A stretch of DNA of 64,000 bases from the NCBI RefSeq assembly GCF_019112545.1, contig NW_025064905.1, positions 62,784 to 126,783 on the forward strand. Direction: 5' to 3'. Within the stretch, counting starts at the first letter, position 1. Every line of letters begins with the position of its first letter. The notes beneath the pieces are model-generated. The model saw only the letters and a program-made list of their open reading frames with translations. It had not been told where the DNA came from and searched no databases. This stretch comes from Guyanagaster necrorhizus (taxonomy: Eukaryota; Basidiomycota; Agaricomycetes; Agaricales; Physalacriaceae). Both the position numbers and the translations under genes were made by a program. Shown here piece after piece: positions 56,037-64,000 of this stretch.

Positions 56037-57158
56037 TTATCGAGTGCACGGCAAAAGGGAAGTCAGAAAGTCTCCAACCGTCGTCGAGCCCAAGGGCCAG
56101 GACATGGGTAGATGGTCTTCAGGCAAAACAGTCCAGTTTGGGGAGGGTGTAGCTTTAATATGTGAAAAATCTTGGACAGATAAGTGTTTGCTTTCTGCGA
56201 CCTGGTGAACGTCAAGCACAGTCTACACAGAAAAACTCCGTGACAATACCTGTATGTCACGCTGCAAAGCGGAAGGATATCCGGCGAAACGAATGCCAGA
56301 GCAATTTTCAATGACTGGATGTGAGGGTATCGAAAGGTACACGTCAACAGTCCGTGATGTGTGCATTCGGAACTGCCAGGCAAAATGAGATCAAGTATGA
56401 ACGAGCAATTTCCATATCTACCTGATGGCACCCAACGACGACCACACAGTTGTCCAAATCATGGAGCATGATACTTGACTGTATCATGGGTAGGAGAAGG
56501 ACGACATTCCGGAGATTTTGAGCGTGCACGACGGAGATTGTCAATTCCGAAGGTGAAATAAGATTTACCACACAGTTCGCTAGATCTGACAGCATGACAT
56601 CCCGTGCAGATAAGTCGGACAGGTCAACAGTGAAAAGTTCATTAGATCGTGAGCTGAAGTTCAGCATTGATGCTTGAGATGGCGAGGGTTCTTGAGAAAT
56701 AGGTTCCACGGCGACGGTGGTGGTCGGAAGAGGATGAGAATGATTGAAAGATGCCTGTTTCTTGAAAGAAAACCGGGACACTGGCTTAGATGCCTTTCTC
56801 AGACCCTCCAGTGCAGCTTCGATGGATTTCAGTTGCTACCGTAGTCTTCAATCGTTAAGCCTGGAAAAGAAGATGACCACCGACATTCCCGTACCCCTTC
56901 TGGTCATAAGCAGGCAGTGATCCCACGGCATCCGCTAGATCCTTGGTCAACTTTGCGAACCGAGCTAACAGTTCAGCAATGGTTTCGTCCGATATGGAGG
57001 GAGCCTCCTTGCACGCAGATATACGATTTTGGAGGTCTGGATGACGCTTAGCTTCAAAATAATAATAATAATAAAACCATACCTGTTTTATCATTCAAAA
57101 ATTCAGAAGAAAATAGCTGGGAAAAGGACCATTGCTGCTCGGTGCTGACGGAAGACAT
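56037..57158 (-). CDS. TBCC: Tubulin-folding cofactor C
   Basis: Cofactor C acts in the late step of alpha/beta-tubulin heterodimer folding, stimulating GTP hydrolysis by tubulin in the cofactor supercomplex. The spliced model has five exons on the minus strand: 57158-57083, 57051-56885, 56835-56422, 56372-56250 and 56201-56037. All splice sites are GT-AG, for 314 residues, a usual length. The N-terminal spectrin-like domain shows LPAYDQKGYGNQLKSIEAAL. The C-terminal C-CAP/TBCC domain shows NCVVNLISPSELTISVVHAQ, DLDNCVVVVGCHQ, FRMHTSRTVDVYLSI, PVIENCSGIRFAGYP and VQDFSHIKATPSPNW. The catalytic Arg of TBCC is probably that in the FRMH context; this is not certain from the sequence. The first intron would be only 31 nt, containing an ATT repeat. 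The start ATG lies about 26 nt from a TATA-like box. Confidence 0.9.
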
Positions 57159-57302
57159 GCAAGCTGATTGAAGTGTTGAGCGTTTATATATAGAGCGTGC
57201 GAACATTCATACATTACGTAAGCTACGGCTGAACTCGAACGGTGACCACAGCTGGCGCGCTAAACAGCGACGCCCGTCGTCTTGTCGTCGCCTCACTCGC
57301 TC
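57159..57302. promoter_or_regulatory. Bidirectional promoter, TBCC / TFIID subunit
   Basis: These 144 bp separate two divergent start codons. On the TBCC side there is a TATA-like TTTATATATAGAG at 57183-57195 (CTCTATATATAAA on the minus strand). In the middle is the palindrome TTACGTAA (57214-57221), a bZIP-type site. The other side is GC-rich without a TATA box. Confidence 0.5.
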
Positions 57303-59002
57303 ATGGATAATGCCGCACAGAAGCTATTGGAATCTGCAACACATAGGATGCTTCATGCATCGACCTTCTCCCGGTCTTCTTCTCAGGCGTCTTTAGTACT
57401 CACTGATCTCCTCTCGCGTTATTTGGCTCTTTTGTCGTCGACATGTGCGAAACACGCACAACACGCGGGCAGGACGAAGTTGACACCGATGGACGCACTA
57501 TCTGCTTTGGATGAGCTCGGTGTAAGTCTCGATGAGCTGAAGGAATACGGATCCACTGAGGGTATTGAGCTGAACCGTTACGCGGTCAAGTCCTTGCGTC
57601 GCATCGAAGATCTGAATGAATTCAGAGGTGTGTCTTAGACATATGCTGCTAGATGACGTGTTGATGGCTTGTAGCCCAACTGAATGACGGACTACGGCAG
57701 GATCGCAATGATGCGATCCCATTGCATTATGCGCCATTCGCCGGTGTCGAAGAATTGGAGGAAGACGAAGACGAAGAAGTAGAGGCGCAGGCTATGTTTG
57801 ACGGTGAGGAAGATGCGGAGGCATCGTTTGACGAAGACAACGAGTTCAACCTTGATATTCTCCCCAACCACGAACCCAGACATGCCCCTCCGATACCCAC
57901 ATTGCCGCTATCTCCTATATCGAACCCGTCTACGCCACCACGGAAACGGCAACGGACAATAGATTGGGATCCACCGCCTCATATTCCCGACTTTCTACCT
58001 CCATTTCCTGCCATCTTACCAGCGTCTCCTCCTCAGACACAGTCCGAACTGGCAGAGGAACCACTTCCCACTGAAACAAAGAACACCAGGCCTCATTCTC
58101 CCGCACTTCAGGCGCCACCTGCACAAGCACTGACGTCGTCAGCCACAGCGGATTGGCTGATGCAAGTGCCGTATTCCCAGTCTTCTTTGTCTTCTCAGCC
58201 AGAATGGCACCTTCCGTCGCCGCCTACTGATCATGCCACATTACCTGCCCGTATATCCAGATTTCCTACACCCCAAACTGATCAATCCCTCTTTTCTGCA
58301 TATCACCATATTCTCACGAGTCGGTCATCGTCCGACAGCCTGGGAACCAGCAACCCTCAGAGACATAAAGTCGCCATGTCTTTGTTAGCACTGACACAGA
58401 CGTCATCCCGGTGGGACCCTCCGGATACGTTGTATTCTAATCTTGCAACAAATCAGCCCAGAGTGTCGGCTATGGGACCTAGCTTTGCTGTGCCTACTCC
58501 TGGTGGACATGGCTTCGACAAGGTGAAGGACAAAGACTTCAAATTCCCTGGAATTCCTGGGAAGAGTGTTTCGTCGACTGAACGACTTTCGAATGTCGTG
58601 AGTCAGCAGTCCTCAAGAATACCTGAACTTGCCAGACATGTTCTTCCGGTGTGTGTCTGTCATTGATCTTGAGTATTCTTTCCAATATCTCTTTAGTCGA
58701 AGATCTTCAATCGTACAAGCAAGCTCAGCAACCCGCCTGTCATGACAGTGGACAGTAAACAACTTATCTATGGAGTTGGTATTCCTGCGCCTTGGAATTC
58801 ATCTTCAGCGACCACCACAACTACTGACCCAACGACGGGGAAGAAGGAGGAAAAGCCGTGTGCTGTGCCTGACGCCAAGCTATTCGCCACTTGGGATTCT
58901 GAGACAAAAAATTATAGGGAACCTCTGGGCCGAGGGAGACAGGGAGGACGATCTGGCAAGAGCATATTAGGGTCCGCGTTGACAAGGAAAAGCAGAGTGT
59001 GA
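57303..59002 (+). CDS. TFIID subunit with histone fold (TAF8/TAF3-like)
   Basis: Three exons (57303-57627, 57675-58648, 58697-59002; introns of 47 and 48 nt) encode 534 residues. Residues 1-110 form a Bromo_TP-type histone fold (SATHRMLHASTF, DLLSRYLALLSSTCAKHAQH, LTPMDALSALDELGVSLDEL), which pairs with TAF10-like partners in TFIID. An acidic stretch follows. Then comes DPPPHIPDFLPPFP at about residue 205, the Pro-rich PxIPxFLPPFP signature seen in TAF8 and TAF3. The rest is Ser/Pro-rich, ending basic (GRGRQGGRSGKS). The ATG at 57303 is chosen; the upstream in-frame TTG at 57282 is not a normal nuclear start. The motif order does not settle TAF8 versus TAF3; no PHD finger is present. Confidence 0.82.
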
Positions 59003-59308
59003 GCATCGGGACATTCGCTTTCGTCATGTACTATGTATAGTTGCATTGAATGTAATCTTATCGACGGAGGCACTGTTTAACTTACATGTCTGCTACTACC
59101 GAGAAAAGGGTACGAATATCACTGTCACATCCCGTTCACCATTAGGGTATACGGACCCCATCATTCGATTTAGACGGTCGCGGTAGTTCGGCATTTGCGG
59201 CAAGTAGCAGGAGGAACCGTCACAGTCACACTTGACTCTTGTCTTCCACCATCACCAGCACCGACAGCTACTTGTATCTTTGGGCTTTTACGATTCAGAA
59301 CTACTGCG

Positions 59309-59925
59309 ATGGCTGACGTTGACGTCGATATGGAACCCCCGGTGAAGAAGGAGAAGAATGAAGACAAGAATGGTAAGCAACGATTTGAAGTGAAGAAGGT
59401 ATGTCATCTCCAAAGGATTTTGGTCGGCGCCTTGGCTGATGCCTTGTTGTAGTGGAATGCTGTGTCACTGTGGGCATGGGGTGTGTCAAGTCATTCTTTG
59501 TGGTATGTGTGGTGGTGTCTGAACGTATCTGTTATAGATATCGTCGTCGAGAACTGTGCTATCTGCAGAAATCATATCATGGATCTTTGTGAGAATATAT
59601 CTTTTAGTCAAATCTATCAGATCTTTTAACATCCGCTTTTCCTGTGTAGGCATTGAATGTCAGGCCAATCAAGTATCTTCCACTACAGAGGAATGCACTG
59701 CGGCCTGGGGTATCTGTAACGTACGTCGCGCCACCTCCTTTTGTACTGCTAGCTCTTATGCTCGCCGCCTTTAGCATGCTTTCCATTTCCACTGCATTTC
59801 GCGGTGGTTGAAAACTAGGAACGTCTGTCCTCTGGACAACAGAGAATGGGAATTGCAAAGGTCTGACTGTTCCCATAATCTTTGTCATTCAAGTACTCAA
59901 TATATCTCGTAGATATGGCCGATAA
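59309..59925 (+). CDS. RBX1: RING-box protein 1, RING subunit of cullin ubiquitin ligases
   Basis: RBX1 (Hrt1/Roc1) binds the cullin C-terminus and recruits the E2 enzyme. Six exons, 59309-59398, 59453-59480, 59538-59588, 59650-59720, 59775-59860 and 59913-59925, give 112 residues; human RBX1 has 108. The product contains [70 protein letters not shown] and ends QRYGR. This includes the full RING-H2 zinc ligand set and the N-terminal strand that inserts into cullin. All introns are GT-AG and 52-61 nt. Exon 2 has 28 nt and the last coding exon 13 nt, so simple ORF scans miss the gene. The 306 bp to the TFIID subunit stop codon upstream hold no other gene that I can see. Confidence 0.96.
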
Positions 59926-60430
59926 ACTATATACTCATCGATTACGTTGTACAATCATACCATACAGATGTTTCTTTTTTTATGTCATTGAACGATGATA
60001 CAACGACAGCGAAGAACGGCCAACTTCGGTCACAGGCAACTTGTTCATGCGAGGCACGTCAAATTGAAGTTGTTATTGATTGCCACGACGCCCAATGTCC
60101 GAATGCTCTCCACTGGTTGAATTTCATACAACATCGAAGTTGATTTGAGACGTAGTTATATTGGCAATCGTATAGATATATTCTATTTGGGGGCGTGTTG
60201 TACATTACAAGCAAGAGATGAACTATCATAGTCTAGAGGTATCAAGACCGCTGTTAAGGAACATGAGCCTAGATGTAACTGTACAGTATAAAAGGCGGTA
60301 TGATTACTTCACGTGATGACGACGCGGCCACGAAAAAACCGGCCCTAAAGTTTTGTTGAATGCCGTTTTAGGCCATACCTCTTTCATTATCAACGGCATT
60401 GTACCTCATTGTGCTCAATCGAATCCTGCG
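59926..60430 (+). promoter_or_regulatory. Intergenic region with TATA box of the PH-domain gene
   Basis: No gene is seen in these 505 bp. TATAAAAGG at 60287-60295 lies about 140 nt before the start codon of the next gene. CACGTGATGACG follows at about 60310, an E-box next to a half CRE-like site. The left part presumably holds the RBX1 3' end. Confidence 0.5.
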
Positions 60431-63400
60431 ATGACCTCTCAGTCATCTGGGCGTCGGTCGCCCTCAAATAGAGCCGGGACCTACAGCACATTATCGCCAT
60501 CAGCAACACCAATGTCGCCTTCAAGATTGTCGTATTCTTCACGCTCAGGTCCGTCCGTCGCTTTTTTGTTGACAACGCGCTGACCCCCTTCAGATTCATC
60601 CGATACAGGAGACTCTGCACACAATATGCGCCGTGTGAATATTTCACCATCCGCATCACGAACAAATTCCTATACTGAGGAGGCCTGGGATGAGGGAGAT
60701 TCTGCTGACGAAGTAGAGGCAAACCTTAACAGTTTGGACGATGAGCTCGATGAGACGGAAAACGCGCTTTCGACATGGTCATCTTCTGATCCCCATTCCT
60801 ATACGGGCTCATATACGGGTACTGGCACGTACACAGGTTCAGGCACATACACCGGCGTGTACACAGGTTCACCCTCTGTCCTCTCACTCCCATCTTTGCT
60901 GGGTACACCGACATACTCAGCGGCTTCATCGTATCCGCCACCAGCCGGAAACTCAGCGCTGCGACTGAGTAGAATTACAGAAAGGACGGAGGGTACTCAG
61001 TCGCGTCCTGTTTCTGGGGCCACCGTTCCCACGCGTTCATTGGCTCGAACACCAGAGCCTGCTCGTAGTTCTTTCTTTGGCGGGGCAGTATCACCCTCGC
61101 ATTCCAGATCATCGACGGACCCAGGTGCAGACCGTGATCTCCCACCGCCAGGTAGAGCCACTGAACTTATTGCAAGATTCGAAACAAACAGCCCCGTTGG
61201 TCCGGGCGGGCATCTTCGTGCAGCCTCTGCTCCTGGAGTTCGTCGTTCCCCTTCGCCCAGCAAATCCAACTCCTCTGCATCTTCCGGTGACACGAGGCCG
61301 ACATTCTCCACCCTTCTTTCTCCGCCTGTAAGGCCGTCAACTACGTCTGCGACGACACGTTCCGGGAGCTCGCCCTATACCACTCCGAGCACATTCACCA
61401 CGTTAACATCCAGCCAGACTCCAACGAATACTTACACGTCAACAGGCCAGTCAAGCAGTTACACTTCCGCGACCCCAACCCAGACGTCCACTTCGACCTT
61501 ACGTCGTCCGCAGAGGTCATCACCGCGTTATCCCCTGGCATCGGTACGAAATATTGTCGCATTGTGGAAGGAGAGGACCCCTTCAAGGTCGCCTACAAAA
61601 CCGACGTCTTCGGCAGGGTCAGATACTGATCCGCCTCCTCCCCCTTCCCAGCCGGCGGATGGCGACAATGGTCTTTTTGGCATCAGAAGGCGTGCTAGTC
61701 TACGACGCGATGGAGAAGGAGATTCTCAGGACACAGGCAATGGAAACTGGGCTGCCCTTACGCCAGAGGTTCTAGGAGAACTGAGCCGGTTTGCTGGAGG
61801 GCCGGAAGAAACAGTAAGCATTTTAATCACCGGTACACGTGGTGCTAAAACTGATTTTTTCCCCTTCAGCCCATCCATATTGGCACTCTCTATTATCTCA
61901 ATGTGCACACTGCTCCGCCCTATTTCTGGCAAAGATGTCAAGCGTTGTTGTATCGAAACACCCTTCTCTTGTCCTGGATAGCCCCTGGCGCTGGTCGCGG
62001 TGTTGTTCAGTTGGATTTGATCAACTGCGTCGGCGTTGAAAGTGCGCTAAGTTTAGGACACCCTAGGGCTCGTGATGATGTAGGAGCCATTGCAGCAAAT
62101 GCCCAAGAGGAAAGGGAAGGTCGGGAAAAGGGAGATATAGTGGAAAGCTTGGTCCCTTTTTGGATGGTTTATGGCGATGGAGTTGAACGTTTGGCCACTG
62201 AGAGTCTGGTTGAACGACAACGATGGGTGAATAGAATTTGGTGCGTATTCACTAGGAAACATTTATTTTGCTGACGAATGGTTCTGTGTCTAGGGAGGCC
62301 GTCAATAGTCAACCAGCACCGTCGGTTTCCCGCACAGGCTCATATACTCAGACCCGGTCAAGATCACCCACGGGATCCATTCGAACGATTCTCTCGATGG
62401 AAAGCCGCAGCAGTCTCAATTCTGCAACCAGTTCTGGGACGGGATCGCGTTCAACCATCTACGTTCCTCCCATTGGAGAAGTCCCGGACATGGATGATCC
62501 TTATGGATCTGAAGCCGGAAGATCAGTGTCAGCGTCATCTCGAAGCTCGAGGTACCAATCGTTTAGCTCCGATTCTGAAAGGAGGCGGTCACTTTTGTCA
62601 TCTTACCATGATCACACTGTAGACGACACCGTTATTTCAGGGCGGGATTATCTTTACCCTGGTGACCCTCGAGTCATCTCTGGTGGTACGCGTAGAAGGC
62701 TTAGTGGAAGGCTTAGGAGATCGGGATCAATGACCGATTTGGGTATCGATTTTGCGTCTAACCGATCTTCGAGTGAATACGGAACTCCGCAATCTGGAGA
62801 TGAAGATGATTCCAGGTTCTTCTCTGCAGGGGGGTCTAGTGGAAGGTCTTCGTTCTATTCGTCGTCGTCATTCACCAGAGCGACGGGAACAGGGACAGCC
62901 GTCACACCTAGCGACACATTGACGACAACGAGGATGACAGGATTTACCACAAGTGATACACAGATTGTTCCGTCGACATTGTCGTATAGAGGGACAGAGT
63001 CGGCCTCGCTCCTCGGTGACTCACACAGCTCAGGCACTGGCAGTTACACGTACAGTTCTGGGTACGGATCTTCACCATATACGAATAGTGATACTCTTAC
63101 GGTACCCTCGAGAAGTTCCCTATCGAGAGCTGGTGGAGTGCGAAGACGCACTCGAACACACTCAGGATCTTCCAGCGGCAGCGGCTATCAGCCATCTGGG
63201 AGCGAAGACAGTTTAGAGAGGGAACGTAGAGCAGAGCTCAGCTATTCAAGCGGAAGCTACACTGGGAGCTACACAACGTTGAGTGGAAGTTATAGTTCAG
63301 GTGGAAGCTATACAGTGAGTGGTACGGGAACAAGCGAGACTGGTAGGCTTTCAGCTTGTAAATTTTCATAGATGTATTGACGAGAAATACTTTAGGTTAT

Positions 63401-64000
63401 GATGTGTGTACGGCTTCAGATCTGTCGGATACTACGCCTAGGACGACGACCATTGCAACAAGTGCTACATGTACTCCCTTTGCGTCGGCATCTATATCTT
63501 CCAAGGCGGAGGAAGAGACGTCCTCCGAAGAAAATTATGTCACTGCTTCTCAAGGTAGCAGTTACGCTACTCCAAGGTCTCCGTCCATAGCGTCGTTCGA
63601 GTCATTGCCCTCGATTCCGTCCCTCTACAGTACAGCTGATGAAGGAACAGCAACGTATCACACGGCTTCCGAACCTACTGAGTACAGTACAGCCGAAGTG
63701 TGTCCTTCGAGTCTTGCTGACATACCTTCCGAACGCAGTACACCGGTTCCGTCAGTAAAGGACATCGATGAAGTGGTGGAGCTTTCGAGAACTCCCAGTG
63801 TGAAGGAGTCACCCCTTCCGCCCCTTCCGACTGAATCGCCTGTAGTTATTCAACATGAGATTCTACCAGAAGATATTGCTCTTCCAGAGTCCTCGACAGA
63901 ATCATCAATAGGGGAGTCGTCGCTTCCTTCCATCACGAGTGAATCACCGCTCCTGACACCGACACCGACTACCTCGGATTTGCCAACACCGACACCTTCT
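60431..64000 (+). CDS. Ser/Thr-rich PH-domain protein (partial, 3' end outside window)
   Basis: Exons 60431-60548, 60594-61813, 61870-62240, 62294-63342 and 63396 to beyond 64000 join in frame to at least 1121 residues. Introns are 45-56 nt with GT-AG ends. Residues about 447-570 form a pleckstrin-homology domain: HIGTLYYLNVHTAPPYFWQR, QALLYRNTLLLSWIAPGAGR, VVQLDLINCV, then FWMVYGDGVERLATESLVER and QRWVNRIWEAV, the closing Trp helix. Such domains bind phosphoinositides or proteins at membranes. Both flanks are low-complexity Ser/Thr/Gly/Pro sequence. An YTGSYTGTGTYTG-type repeat lies near residue 107, with similar SYT repeats before the fourth intron, and Pro/Ser/Thr-rich repeats (TESP, TPTP) lie at the right edge. 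It is probably a cell-cortex or signalling scaffold. I recognise no named orthologue. Confidence 0.85.

Noticed and set aside
55902..56111. Plus-strand frame of 69 codons
   Set aside because: It is antisense to the last exon of TBCC, whose protein motifs are clear.
57282..57302. Upstream extension of the TFIID subunit to 57282
   Set aside because: The codon there is TTG. The first ATG in frame is at 57303 and the histone fold starts shortly after it.
59604..59888. Minus-strand frame of 94 codons
   Set aside because: It is antisense to RBX1 exons 4 and 5.
1..64000. tRNA or rRNA genes
   Set aside because: No cloverleaf-like or rRNA-like segments were recognised by eye; a tRNAscan/Infernal run would be needed to exclude them fully.

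Overview
The window looks like an Agaricomycete (mushroom-forming basidiomycete) chromosome. The four host genes at the right end have 31-61 nt GT-AG introns and typical basidiomycete protein features. About 55 kb to their left is a nest of LTR retrotransposons, which suggests a transposon-swollen genome (many ectomycorrhizal fungi have these). The species cannot be named from the sequence.

Left block (1-55.4 kb). At least eight chromodomain Ty3/Gypsy copies (called A-I here) and two Ty1/Copia copies sit inside one another. Copia-1 (minus, 1-381, running off the left edge) interrupts the 5' LTR of A (plus, 382-8251). A sits in the integrase of C (minus, 8252-22839). D (minus, 10176-18315) also sits in C, with a CTGAG target duplication. 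C sits in the LTR of E1 (plus, 22840-28307). F (plus, 28308-36136) interrupts the RNase H of E1 and shares its right LTR with a second internal region, G. B (plus, 36939-45154) sits in G, again with a CTGAG duplication. G meets the inverted fragment H (minus, 47568-49576) head to head. H sits in I (minus, 49577-52972), and I cuts Copia-2 (minus, 52973-54833). All copies except B and Copia-1 have lost nearly every CpG to TpG/CpA and are full of stop codons, the mark of heavy cytosine-methylation-driven mutation.

B is the informative copy. It is CpG-rich and recent, with an upstream ORF1 that starts with a transmembrane segment, an overlapping long Gag, and a Pol (protease, RT, RNase H, integrase, chromodomain) in the -1 frame. 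Only three in-frame stops break it, all TGA where other copies suggest CGA. The elements look self-primed: the predicted 5' end of the mRNA is complementary over 14 nt to the sequence just inside the LTR. The LTR also carries a hairpin whose stems co-vary between copies. ORF1, self-priming and the hairpin together are the most interesting material in the window.

Right block (55.4-64 kb). CpG returns sharply near 55.4 kb. The genes are a small ankyrin-like gene remnant (minus), tubulin-folding cofactor C (minus), a divergently transcribed histone-fold TFIID subunit, RBX1 (the RING subunit of cullin ubiquitin ligases), and a long serine/threonine-rich PH-domain protein that runs off the right edge. 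They are ordinary single-copy housekeeping genes with short intergenic regions. All spliced models given here keep the reading frame.
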